64,000 nt of DNA, taken from Cryptomeria japonica. Its lineage: Eukaryota > Streptophyta > Pinopsida > Cupressales > Cupressaceae. Of the stretch, positions 24,582 to 35,353 are shown one piece after another. Positions within the stretch are counted from its first letter, which is position 1; every line of letters starts with the position of its first letter. The translations under genes and the position numbers were made by a program. Location: positions 908,801,009 to 908,865,008 of the forward strand of contig NC_081414.1 in assembly GCF_030272615.1 (NCBI RefSeq), given 5' to 3'. The notes under the pieces were generated by a model. It was not told where the DNA came from and did not search any database. It worked only from the letters and a program-made list of their open reading frames with translations.

Positions 24582-26338
24582 CTCTTTGGAATATCCTAAT
24601 TCAAAAATACAAAATAATCAAAAATACAAAAAAATCAAAAAAATTCAAAAATACAAAAAAATCATAAAACAAAAAAATCGTTACTTGGTGAAAACCTGAC
24701 AAACAGGCACCTTGTGACACACAAAAAAAAAAAACATTGAAAAATCGAAAAAAGTAAAGAGAAATAATTTCGTCCAACAGTGAAAACCACTTCGGTGGCG
24801 CCTTGGGCAAGTACCATGGTGAAACCTGGGTCACCAGCACCATGCGTAGAGACATTGCTCCTCTCTCCTTCAGGATTCACTTTCATCCTTTCACTTTGCA
24901 CACACTCACAACCTATTCGTTCATAATAAACTTACCCATTCCCATCATGGCTTGTTATTGATCTACCCAAGATTGGTTAGCCATTGATAATAAACCTCCA
25001 TTTTCATCCCTTTCCATCCATAATAAATCAGCTCCTATCTATGGCTAAGGCAAATCCTACATCTAGTGATGGGTGTGGAACTGAGAACATCACATGTTTC
25101 AAGGAGTACAGTTTCTTCCAGCTTCCTTCAGTCTATCCACACACAATCCGCAATAAAGCAACATTTGCATCATAGATCCGCAATAAATTTCATCTTCTCC
25201 ACAATAAGGTATCAGTTTTATGGATTCAGTCAATTTCAGATGAGACATAGCAGAAACAATGGGCTTCAACAAAATCAAATCTTTCAACAGACTCAGACAA
25301 CATATGGTTCAGTGCTATCTATCCTTTCTGTGAAAATAAACATTATGACCACAATCAAATAAGACTTATACAAGTGACAAGAGACACTAAACTTGAGGGC
25401 TACAGTGGATGTTGGTGTCGAGTCTTGATTTTCTTTTGATTTCACCTTTTTTGGTGACATGTCTTTTAGCTTTTCCGGGATGTCTCTGACTAGAGATTCT
25501 ATCTCCAGGATGTCTTTGACTAGACAGGCGAGGATGGGGTATCGTCACCTATTTGTATTTACTATTTGTGGATTGTCTCTTAGCAATGCTATGACTTGTC
25601 CAAGGATATGAGGACACTGTGAGTCTAGTATGAACTGGGGCATTCTTTGTTTGTGACTATCTTATCTCCATGCAAACAGGTACAATGACTTTCTGGGTCG
25701 AACATATGCCTCGATTGTCATAACCTATTTTGGCATAATAAAGCTCAATGATGATAACGCACAAGAAGCTCTTTCACTTTCATATCTTCTATCTTTCATC
25801 CCCCATTCTTGATTGACTTTCATCATCCTTCTTGAGTCCGCGTAGCCTGCTATCACATGACTGAGTATAATGACACACCAAAAACATTTGCAGAGTTGCA
25901 CCTTTATTACCACATATAAGCATTTCATACATAGATATAGATATTACAAGTGCATCACATCCTGCACACAACACATGTTAGCACATCTTACATTTTCATC
26001 CTGTAAATAGTTATTTGCATTTTCATATTCATTTGCATTTCATACATTTACATTTGCATCATGCATACACATATAAAACATAAAAGAACAAAAATACTAC
26101 ATTGCATCATATACATATTTGCATCCATAACATAAAACAAACATCACATAAGAACATCTCATCATATAGGTACACATGCATATAGCTACCACAAAGATGA
26201 ATCATCTCATATATATATATATAAAGTGTCATGATACAATGATGTCAAAAAAAAATCATATGGCTACAAAGCACCCGCAGGTGTCTACATCATCATCCAA
26301 GAATGGTACAATACTGATACATAGGGAGCCCTCTATGG
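24582..26338 (+). other. Spacer between integrase and antisense gene
   Basis: It begins with an A-rich stretch of AAATACAAAA- and AAAATC-like repeats (24600-24680). The rest is low in coding signal on both strands. It would hold the 3' end of the antisense gene transcript, but no clear polyadenylation signal could be fixed. A short TATATATATA run lies near 26210. Confidence 0.5.
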
Positions 26339-28302
26339 CTATGATGAACTCCCTCCCTCAGAGCCGCCTGGGCTCGATGGAATCTGAGCCCCTGAAGGAC
26401 CCGCCCTAGGATCATCCCCTTTGTCTCCTCTATCTGGTGGTGGTGGAGGACCCATAACCCCACCACTCCATGCCTGTCTCCTCCGGCTCCCTCCCATAGC
26501 TGTTGCTGTACGCGATGGTCTATGGAAGCTCCTCTCCCGCTGATCCGCTGGCACTACACCATAATAGAGATCTCGCCAATAGGCAATCTCCTCCCCTGCC
26601 CGTAGGACATAGGCATATCTGGCCCCTGTGTCCTCTGCTGCCTGTCTCCCAGCCCTCAATGCTGTCTCAGCCTCTGTGTAGCACTAAATGGCCTAGTCTC
26701 GCTCCCGCTCAGTATCTTGGAGCCGCCTCCTGAGCCTATCCCTCTCCCTCTCCAAATCCTGGATCTCATCTGCCTGTCCCTGGCAGATCTCCCTCAGCTC
26801 CATCAGCTCATCCTCCTCTACATCAGCCCCCTATGGCTCTGCCTGTGGCTCCCCCTATACGGGTGCTTGCCCCTGTGCCTGTGCCTGTACCTATACTGGT
26901 ACCTATCCCTGTCCCTATCCCTGTACCTACACCTATCTGGGACCCTGTGCTACTGGCACCTGTAGCGGCAATCCACCGCGACCCCTCACCACCTAAGCCT
27001 GCCTCTCCTCTCCAGCCTCCCTCCGAGGTGCAACCCTCCTCTCTCCAACTGCTCCCCTCCTCCTCCGTCGGCCTCTGCCCCCATCACCTCCACCATCATC
27101 ATCATCCCCACCACCGTCTCCATCTAATGGCTCTCCCAGATCCGTCAGGCGTGGGAATGGATGATCCACCCAGTATGCTATGTACTCGGCATCCATGCTG
27201 GCATCTTCAATCTCTAGCCACATGTCCCAGGGTAGGGGCATCATCTCTACCAGCTGCGTAACAACCTGATCATATGATAACAGGGGTCCAAACTACGCCT
27301 GATCTCTCATAGTCCGTGCATACATGCCTAAGCCTCGTGGCATCCGCTGAATCCTGCCAAACTGCCTGCCAACCCTATCCACTAGCTCCCTCTCCAGCAC
27401 ATAGGGCATCTGCCCAATCAGATACCTGCTTCGGAAGGTGTAGGGAAGCTCAACCGCATCATCCTCCCACTGTTCATATCCCAGGTATGGTCTCCATATG
27501 ACCATGTCAATGTCATCTATCACCCGCCGCCAATGCTCTAACCTGCCAATCCGTGGCTATGATGTGATCATGTCATATAAGTGCACAAAATTGCATCCGT
27601 GACCTCTACCTCTGAAGTGTATCAGTCTTGTCACTGGCAGATGCTCATAAGCCCACACCTGCAACAATGTCACCCCGTAGCCCAATCCCACTGATCCGTG
27701 GTATACAAACTGATGCAGCTCATAATAGATGTGTGCCAGCACACACGGTCCCCAAACATATCTGGTGTGCAGTGTCACTAGTGTCTCCAATGCACCCCCC
27801 TAGCCTGTATCCAACCCCGTGTCGCCCTATCCGGACACAGGAACCCACTGATCGCTCCTCCTATAACTGCTGGCAGCACTAGCCCTGTAGCTGTCATCGT
27901 ATCCCAAGCCACATGTCCAGCCCTCATCTCTAGTCCTGGGTCCTGGAACACTTGTCTCAGGGCCTCCCTGTCTCCATCTCGATCGTATGGGATCAACTCC
28001 CCATCGATCGGTATCTTCAAGATCCTATATACATCCTCAAGGGTGACTGTCATCTCCCCCATCAGAAAATGAAAAGTACATGTCTCGGAGTGTCATCTCT
28101 CCGCTAGCGCAGTCAACAGTCCCATGTTCGTCCAAAACTCAGGCACATATAGCACATGTCTCAATCCCATAGCCTTGATAGCAGCTCGCTCCTCGGCTGT
28201 TAGCTCAGGTCGCAATATCTGAGTCGATGGGAATCTCTCCCATGACTCCAACATAGGCAAATACTCCTGCAGTCAAGCAAATCAATCATGTCAGTCAGTG
28301 TG

Positions 28303-28670
28303 GCATTCCCTATTTATCACAAAATGCTACTTTTTATCTAAATGCATATGGCATTCTATCCTAGTGACACTCACTGTTCATCACAAAGTGTTGCTTCTAT
28401 CCTAGTGGTACTCCTTGTTCATCACAAAGTACTATGTATGTGGCACTCACTATTCATCACAAAGTGTTACTCACATTTGCACTCCCTGTTCATCACAAAG
28501 TGTTGTTCATATTTTAGTACTCCTTGTTCATCACAAAGTACTATATCTTGGTACTCACTGTTCATTACAAAGTGCCTTGATCTATTCTAGTCTTTCCTAG
28601 AGGACCTGCTTGAGTGTATCCTCTTATCAGCTTATCCAATCGACAGCGTATGTTCATCACAGAATTGCCG
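28303..28670. repeat. TTCATCACAAAGTG minisatellite
   Basis: Seven to eight degenerate copies of CACTC-CTGTTCATCACAAAGTG at about 28303, 28368, 28409, 28443, 28480, 28519, 28553 and 28648, spaced about 34-45 bases apart. They lie wholly within the predicted intron. Confidence 0.75.
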
Positions 28671-28704
28671 ATTTGTCCTAGAAGACACAAATTCACATTT
28701 TTTA

Positions 28705-28960
28705 AACACAAACGTGCTTACCTGACATGAACGCGCTTGAAGACTACACAGACATGCCTGAAAAACACAGATGCACCTGAACAACACAGACGTGCCTATG
28801 CTCTGCATAGACGCGCCTGGGCGACATAGACGTGCCTTCTTGGCATAGACGCGCCTGCACATCACAAATGCGGCCGCATTTAGCACAGACACGGTTTCCA
28901 ACAGAGACGTGCCTCGCGAGCATAGATGCGCCTGGCACCAATGCAAACGTGTCTGGACGT
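28705..28960 (-). repeat. GCGCGTCTATG minisatellite, inverted relative to leader blocks
   Basis: About 13 copies with period near 20. On the plus strand they read CATAGACGCGCCTG or CACAGACGTGCCT, so on the minus strand they are CAGGCGCGTCTATG. This is the same core as the two leader blocks but in opposite orientation. Confidence 0.75.
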
Positions 28961-29231
28961 TTTTGGACATTTTTTTTTGGACCCTATTCTAAGTGCATTT
29001 ATTGTCGTATCTACCATGCATTAATGACAATAATAAATGCATCGAAGTATGAGGAGGTTTGGCGGTACTTACCGGCTCTCCTGCCTCTACTGGCCTCTGG
29101 AATCGGCGAACGTGGTCGAATCTGTGAACGAAGGCCATCGCTGCTGACTGTTGCTGCTCTATTTTCACTCTGCACTCTGCTCTCGTGGATGTGTAGATGA
29201 CAATGAGGATGTATTTTCCCCCATGGTCTAT

Positions 29232-29237
29232 CTTATA
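29232..29237 (-). promoter_or_regulatory. TATA box of the antisense gene
   Basis: Minus strand TCTATAAGATAG, about 95 bases before the exon 1 ATG. A start site about 30 bases downstream would leave a leader of about 65 nt. The ATG at 29224 lies too close to the TATA box to be transcribed. Confidence 0.5.
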
Positions 29238-29467
29238 GACTACCCCTAGCCCTCGTTTCCCAAGTCAATCTTCATTATCCTGTGACTCTGTCACTTTATC
29301 CGGTTAGTCTATTCTATCTCGTCTTTCTTATTGAGAGATTGTCTGTGATCTTTTCAGACATTTTTTTTCATCCAATCTCTCGAGGGGGCATATCATTCCC
29401 ATCTTGGGGCAACTTTGTATCAGTTCATCTTATCTTCTTTGAAACAACGTGACAAGCCGCATTGTCT

Positions 29468-29482
29468 CAAAGAGGGGCAAAA
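29468..29482 (+). other. Polypurine tract of Tat element
   Basis: CAAAGAGGGGCAAAA directly before the 3' LTR. It primes plus-strand DNA synthesis. Confidence 0.8.
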
Positions 29483-30247
29483 TTTAGACACCCAAAATTG
29501 TCCAGTCTAATTAAATAAATATTTATTTATTTAATTATCTAAGCTTAATTCTTCTATTAATTAAATAAATCTTTATTTATTTAATTAATTCATTTATCCT
29601 CTTCTAGCCTTATTTCTCATTTAAATAAATACATTTATTTATTTAAATTATCTTTTTCCTAAATTAAATAAATATCTTATTTATTTAATTATCCCACTTC
29701 TTCTATTAATTAAATAAATCTTTATTTATTTAATTAATTCATTAACCTTTTCTACCTATGACACATGTCATTCATCTCTTAATTCATACACTACCTACCC
29801 CTTTCATTATTTTATTATTTCTTTTACCTACCCTCTAATCATAACCGACCTCCATTTACACCTCTCAGTCTTATCCCTCCATTTCTTATTGTGTCTTCTA
29901 TATAAGGAGATGCTTCCTTCATTATCAAACCCTGATGAATCATCTTAAGGATTTGACTACACTACGATCCTACTTGCAACCACATTCCGTTCTTTGTTGA
30001 GCTCTTGTGCATATAAAATCTGAGAGCAAATATATCAAGCAAGATCAATGGAGATAGGAAGAATGGAGATCCAAGCCCTATTGGACATGTGATGGTATAG
30101 TCTTTGTGATTTCGTTTGATTTGCATTGTCTTAGGTAATCTTCATATGTTATGGTGGATCTTTGTTGTTGTTAGGCTAGGGTTTTGTGGTTGAATTCATT
30201 TAGCCTTTCAATATCATTATTATTGTTATCCATTTTCACCATATACA
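29483..30247 (+). repeat. Tat element 3' LTR
   Basis: 765 bp, about 98% like the 5' copy by eye (roughly 16 differences). The first dinucleotide is TT instead of TG, one point change at the terminus. TATA box at 29899-29906. Confidence 0.92.
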
Positions 30248-30250
30248 ATA

Positions 30251-30585
30251 GGAGATCTTCAAACAAAAGGATGTCGGTGAACAATCTCAAATTGAAATTG
30301 TTGATGTCACCGAGCAAGATCCATATGTCATTGAGCAAGGTCTAGACCCGGTTGACACTATACAAATTGATGAAGATGTAATGGATGAAGTAGCACCAGA
30401 GCAGGAAATGATTGAAGGCACCACATATGCAAAACTTGTCTCTAGTGAATTTGTCTTAGAACAAGTTTACCATTATCCATCGGTAAAGCCCCCAGTCTCA
30501 ACTGAAGCTCCCAAGGACACCGAGCAAACTACCGAAGGCAACAAATCTGAAGCTGCAGGTGACACAACCCAAGATCAAACGTCTC
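30251..30585 (+). pseudogene. Element A ORF2, middle part
   Basis: Continues ORF2 after the Tat insertion: IFKQKDVGEQSQIEIVDV, then an acidic, threonine/glutamate-rich region (VTEQDPYVIEQG, EAPKDTEQTTEG). No stop occurs in this part. It ends at the GTCTC target of copia B. The composition matches an intrinsically disordered linker; no domain was recognised. Confidence 0.65.
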
Positions 30586-31013
30586 TGTAGGATTTTGCCA
30601 AGATCAAGGGCACAATGAAAAGCATAAAAAGAGACAATAGAATGACAAGAACAAACTGTATTCTCATCAATATGCAAATGATCAACTGGATTCACCAATA
30701 CAATGAATAGAGGCCTGCTTATATAGGCAAGGCCATATGGATGTATGAGCACGCAAATATGACATGTGGCTCAATGAGAAACAAGGGTAGGTAGGAGAAA
30801 TAATATAATATTCCACAAGAGGTGGATGACCCACCGAATGTGGAGTGTAATAGCAAAATAAGACCACAAAAGGTGGAATTTCTCCTACAAGCTCTATCCC
30901 TATGTGCACACTTCCCTAAGTGTCTCAAATCCAAACTACGAAGAGATGCATTATCCTAAGTTAACTTAAGTAAGTGTAATAATATCCAAAATGAATATTT
31001 ATTTACACCAACA
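30586..31013 (-). repeat. Element B 3' LTR
   Basis: 428 bp. It begins TGTAGGATTTTGCC on the plus strand and ends CAACA. It lacks 20 bp present in the other LTR near 36950, between GTA repeats. The minus-strand TATATAAG at 30725-30718 matches the promoter of the other copy. Confidence 0.92.
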
Positions 31014-31025
31014 CCCCCCCTTAAG
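31014..31025 (-). other. Polypurine tract of element B
   Basis: The minus strand reads CTTAAGGGGGGG directly before the 3' LTR start. Confidence 0.8.
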
Positions 31026-31282
31026 TGCAACTTAGGGGAATGAAGACTCAAGTCAACAATGCAAGATGGGTCCCAACTACTAGGCCATGATAGGTACCCT
31101 TGTACAATATGCAAATGCAAGCAAAACTATGCAATGCAATCTCTCACAAACGAAGAAAGGGAGAAAACCCAGTGGGAAAAAACTCCCCCCCAAAAGAGAG
31201 ATGAATTTACAAAAGACCCTCAAAGAAGAAGGACAAAACCTCAAAGAGGAAAAAGTCCCCCCCATAAGAGAGGAAGGAGAAG
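31026..31282 (-). other. 3' untranslated region of element B
   Basis: 257 nt between the pol stop and the polypurine tract. No coding frame was recognised. Confidence 0.6.
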
Positions 31283-32986
31283 TCAGCTGACCCCCCCTAA
31301 TGACACATCCTGCACCTCCAAGAGAGCTCGCGACTGCTGGAACTTACTCTCGGTGAAAGGTTTGGTGAATATGTCAGCAACCTGCTCTGTTGTAGGACAA
31401 TACTGCAAATCAATGACCTACTCCTAGATGAGCTCTCGGACATAGTGCATATGAATCTCGATGTGTTTGGTCCGCTGGTGCTGGACCACGTTCTTCGAGA
31501 TTGCAATAGCACTCTGATTGTCGCAATGTAGAACTGTCGGCCGTGGAGTGGTGAATCCAAACTCTGTGAGAATCTGCTGGAGCCAAATGGTCTCAGTCAC
31601 TGCGTTAACAGCGCCTCGATACTCAGCCTCAGTCGAAGAGAGAGCAATAGCATGTTGCTTCTTGCTCTGCCAACAAATGGGGCCCAAACCAAGGTGAAAA
31701 CTGTAACTAGAAGTAGACTTATGATCATCAAGATCGCCAACCCAATCGGAGTCTGTGTAACCAACCAAGTGAAGTCCTATGCCTGCTGCATAGTGAATCC
31801 CATAATGATGTGCACCCTGGATGTAATGAAGGATGTGTTTGGTGGCTTTCCAATGAAGCTCATGTGGTTCCTGCATAAAGTGGGAAACCATGCCAACTGC
31901 AAATGAAATATCAGGGCATGTATGAGTCAAGTAGAGGAGACTACCCACAAGCTGACGATACAAAGTGGCATCAACTGGTGGAGAAGAACACTGAGCCTCA
32001 AGTTTGACTCCTGAAAGAAAGGGAGTTGGGGTAGGCTTACAATCAGCCATATGAAAGCGTGCAAGTAGATCAAGAGCATACTTGGGCTGTGATAGTGTAA
32101 TCCCGAAAGGTGATTGTGAAATCTCTATCCCGAGAAAGTAGTGCAAAAGACCCAAGTCAGTCATAGCAAATCTATCATGCAAAGCAAATTTGACCCTGCT
32201 AATGATGGATGAAGTACTCCCTGTAATGATCAAGTCATCAACATAGAGCACAAGTATCAAGTGAGAGTCATCCTGTCGCAAAATGTTGACATTCGGATCA
32301 GAATGACACCTGGTGAAACCTGCGGAGAGAAGAAAGGAATCCATCTTGGCGTACCAAGCCCTGGGGGCCTGCTTAAGGCCATAGAAAGATTTCCTTAGTC
32401 TGCAAACCAAGGAAGTATCCTGGATGAAACCCTGTGGCTACTCCATATAAATCTCCTCATCAAGATCACCATGAAGAAAAGCACTCTTCACATCCATCTG
32501 ATGTACAGCCCAACCATGAGCTGCAGCAATAGCAAGTGTCAAACGAATGGAGTTCATCTTGGCTACGGGTGCAAAGGTCTCAGTATAGTCAACACCTGCA
32601 ACCTGAGAGAAACCTTTCGCAACAAGCCGAGACTTATACTTATCCACACTACCATCCGCTGCAAACTTGGTCCAATAGATCCACTTACATCAAACCATCT
32701 TTCTCCCCTCAGGGAGATGGACTAAATCCCATGTGTTGTTCCTCATCAAGGAACTATACTCTTCCTCCATAGCTTGGTCCCACTCAGGAACCCCTGATGC
32801 TTCCCTAAATGTCTATGGATTGGAAGTGGTAGCAATGAATGTATGTGGAAGATCCTAATGTTGTGATCGAGTTCTCTGTGTATCTGAAGGATCCCCAACA
32901 AGAGAACCTGCGGACTCAAGTGTCTGTCGAGCCCAACAAGGTCTAGGTGGAGGTGGAGAACGAGGCTCCTCAACTGCAAGTGGACC
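31283..32986 (-). pseudogene. Element B RT and RNase H
   Basis: Same frame as gag. RT motifs: KSRLVAKGFSQVAGVDYTET, HQMDVKSAFLHGDLDEEIY, SFYGLKQAPRAWY, the catalytic YVDDLIITG, and GLLHYFLGIEI. RNase H: YTDSDWVGDLDDHKSTS, SSTEAEYRG, HCDNQSAIAI and HIEIHMHYVREL, with the catalytic D-E-D present. TAG stops after EEIYME, and twice in the stretch after HYVREL, all sit where CAG is expected. A TGA after RKMV is of CGA type. The natural stop is TGA at 31285-31283. Confidence 0.9.
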
Positions 32987-34479
32987 CTATGGAGGTGTTA
33001 GCCCGTGAGTCGGAGTTGAAGGAGTCTCATCATCTGAATCACTAACATCACTAGCCACAATGGAGGAAGGTGGAGGAGGTAGAGAGGCTAAGCTAGGAGA
33101 GCTTTCCTCAAAGTGAACACTCCTCTCAATGAATACCTCATGTGTCTCTGGATCCATCAATCTATATGCCTTAACACCCTCAGGATATCCAACAAATATG
33201 CAAGGCCGACTCTGAGGTTCCAATGCCTTGCGTTTCTGCGGAGGTATGCGAGCCCATGCTGGACACCCAAAGACTCTGAAATGTCTCACAATCGGTTTCC
33301 TACTAGCCCAAGCTTCAAAAGGAGTAATACCTTGCAAAGCTTTGTGAGGAACCCGATTCTGGATGTGTGTGGCACAACTGATAGCCTCTGCCCAAAAGAC
33401 GGGATCAAGAGAACGTGCATGTATCATAGAGCTAGCCATTTCTTTGAGAGTTCTATTCTTGCGTTTTGCAACCCCGTTCTATTGCAGAGTGTATGCTACA
33501 GAATGCTGAAGATCAATCCCCTCAAATGTACAAAAATCCTCAAGTCTCTTGTTCACATATTCCCTTCCATTATCTGTGTGAAGAATCTTGACCACTTTCC
33601 CTGATTGCTTCTCCACACGAGTCTTGAAGTCCTGAAATCTATCAAATACTTCACTCTTATAAATGAGAAAGTAGACCCAAGTGAAGCGGGAGTAGTCATC
33701 AATGAAGGTAAGAACATAGCGGTCCTTACTAAATGAAGGTGCTGGAAATGGACCTGCTACATCGTTGTGAACAAGTTGAAGAACTTCCAAAGCTCTCCAA
33801 GCTTTCCCTTTATCAAATTTCTCTTCGGGATGCTTGCCCATGGAACAACCTGAAAATACACCCTCTAAAAAACTGATTCGAGGTAGACCTGTGACCATGT
33901 CTTTAGTGTTGAGCTGCTGAAGATAGCGGTAGTTGAGGTGACCAAACCGCTCATGCCATAACTTACTTTCTGAATTTGAATGAGTAAGCAAGGCCCTAGA
34001 AGGTGAACTTGGCACAAAGTGGGAGAATGAATAAAGCCTTGAGTTGTCATTGACTTGTCCCACTGCTACCAAGGCATCATCATCAAGTTCCTTTACCACA
34101 ATTGAATCTGGTGTAAACTCAACCTTTTTCCCATTCCCATAGTGAGTGATTTGGTAGATGGAGAGAAGGTTGGTAGACAAGTTAGGAACATAGTGAACAT
34201 TCTCAAATGTTCCATCATCCATGTCAATTGAACCTTTCCCTTCAACTTCTACTTGTGTGTCATCACCTATGTAAATGTGAGGTACCTTAGATGGCTCCAA
34301 TAAAGAAAACTATTCCTTTGTAGAACCCATGTGATATGAGGCACCCGAGTCAAGTTACCATTACTGTGAAGAACCTGTTGTAGCCACAAATGCTTGCCCT
34401 TTTCCCTTAGACTGTGAGGAAGAAGAAGGAGATGAATCCTTCTTTGTGTAGGCGGATGGCAAGTTGATGTTGTTTTTCT
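32987..34479 (-). pseudogene. Element B protease and integrase
   Basis: Protease LDSGASYHMGST at about 34365-34330 has an intact D-S-G; two TAA and one TAG stops around it are of CAA/CAG type. The integrase zinc region (LWHERFGHLNYR, with SGCSMGKHPEEKF) is followed by the core: HNDVAGPFPAPSFSKDRY, FIDDYSRFTWVYF, LHTDNGREYV. A TAG at 33480 sits just before the segment with the final catalytic glutamate. The C-terminal part PVFWAEAISCATHIQNRVP and HFRVFGCPAWARIP is typical of copia. It processes the polyprotein and inserts the DNA copy. Confidence 0.88.
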
Positions 34480-35353
34480 TGAGAAGATTGGTTAACTCAT
34501 CAACTTGCTTTGCGTGGCATCGATGCTCATCATGACCATACTTCTTGCAATATGCACAAGTTGGTTTATTCTTCTTAGGTGGTGTCCCCTTCTTGGAAGA
34601 GGATGAAAAATCACCTTGTGATGGAGAGGATGATTACCCTTTTTCCTGGTGTGGCTTAGACTTAGAGTGCTTCTTCTTCTTGTTGGAATCTTTGCCTTGA
34701 CTTCCTTGATTTCCTTGATTTGCTACCAAAGCCTTGGACTTTGAAGACTTGAGAAGTCCCATGTTCAACAACTTAGATTGTTCCAATATTAACATTTCTG
34801 TGAAAGCATCAAATGAAGGCATAACATAGGAACTCCCCACTGTCAAATGATGAGTTTGGAAGCTAGATACAAATGCTGCATATTCTGGTGCAAGCTTGTC
34901 CAACAAGTTGAATATCAATTGAGCATCCTTTTTGTCAATTCCACAATCCTTAAGCTTTGCTCTTAGCTCATTTGCTTTGGTGACATAATCTTGTATTGTA
35001 TAAAAACTCTTGGGATCCAAGTTGGTGAGCTCATTGTCAATCTGATAGCCTCTGATTTCATCAACTTGTCCATACAATTTCTAAAACATATCCCAAGCCT
35101 CTTTGATTGTTTTACACTTCTCAATGTGAAAAATGAGGTCATCTGATACATACTTGCGTAAAGTTCCAAGAGCCATGCAATTCTTTGTGAGCCATTCTAA
35201 TTGAGCATTTGGATCAGCCTTAGGATCAGGTGGTGCTGTTATTGTTCCATCTATGTAATGTGTGAGACCCTTTTCCATTAATTTACTCCATACTTTAATT
35301 TTCCATGATGCATAATTATGTGGAGTTAAAGGTGGAAATTTATTAGGACTCAT
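34480..35353 (-). pseudogene. Element B gag
   Basis: I chose the ATG at 35353 (MSPNKFPPLTPHNYASWK) because copia gag proteins begin just before the N-Y-x-x-W motif; an in-frame ATG at 35413 adds an unlikely cysteine-rich leader. UBN2-like core: LEWLTKNCMALGTLRKYVSD, YTIQDYVTKANELRAKL, LLDKLAPEYAAFVSSF. A zinc knuckle CAYCKKYGHDEHRC lies near 34560-34520. TAG stops near 35080 and 34634 are of CAG type. Confidence 0.88.

Larger units (their letters stand above)
28267..29072 (-). other. Predicted intron of the antisense PMD gene
   Basis: 806 nt, GT...AG on the minus strand. CTGAC branch-like motifs occur twice (CACTGACTGAC) about 25-35 bases before the acceptor. It holds both minisatellites listed below. 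Sense-strand retrotransposition cannot splice this intron, so it can persist inside the element. Confidence 0.65.
26339..29138 (-). pseudogene. Antisense spliced gene: plant mobile domain protein
   Basis: Exon 1 is 29138-29073: ATG in GCGATGGCC context, 22 codons (MAFVHRFDHVRRFQRP). Donor CCG|GTAAGT, intron 29072-28267, acceptor TGACTGCAG|GAG. Exon 2 starts at 28266 in the same phase with EYLPMLESWERFP. The PMD follows: GEMTVTLEDVYRILKIPIDG (about 28055), WDTMTATGLVLP, GAISGFLCP. Later parts are ETLVTLHTRYVWGPC, an acidic/arginine-rich stretch, a low-complexity Q/G region (about 26880-26980), a coiled coil (26680-26820) and a proline/glycine/serine tail. Damage: a TGA at 28093, one frameshift in the G6 run near 27795, and several TAG stops (27556, 27292, 26992 and further ones). 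After 27790 a single frame runs to 26339, about 660 residues in all. PMD proteins (MAIN/MAIL1 relatives) are nuclear in plants; the role here is unknown. Confidence 0.75.
14055..30247 (+). mobile_element. Tat-lineage Ty3/gypsy element with antisense gene
   Basis: About 16.2 kb inserted in element A ORF2. LTRs of 764 and 765 bp begin TGTAGACACCC (the 3' copy begins TTTAG) and end ATATACA. Flanking GGAG at 14050-14053 and 30251-30254 is the likely target duplication, with slightly uncertain ends. Order: leader with minisatellites, gag, protease, G-patch-like linker, RT, degenerate RNase H, second archaeal-type RNase H, integrase, spacer, antisense PMD gene, polypurine tract, 3' LTR. The double RNase H and the placement of the extra gene fit the Tat/Ogre group. 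Pol runs in one frame from about 19412 to 24581 with about a dozen C-to-T type stops. LTR divergence by eye is about 2%. Confidence 0.9.

Noticed and set aside
26833-27261. Proline-rich plus-strand open frames opposite the antisense gene
   Set aside because: They are the reverse reading of the GC-rich PMD exon and have no domain; the minus-strand frame explains the sequence.
28303-28960. CRISPR-like array
   Set aside because: Units are degenerate and spacing is irregular with repeat-like spacers, in a plant retrotransposon intron; it is a minisatellite.
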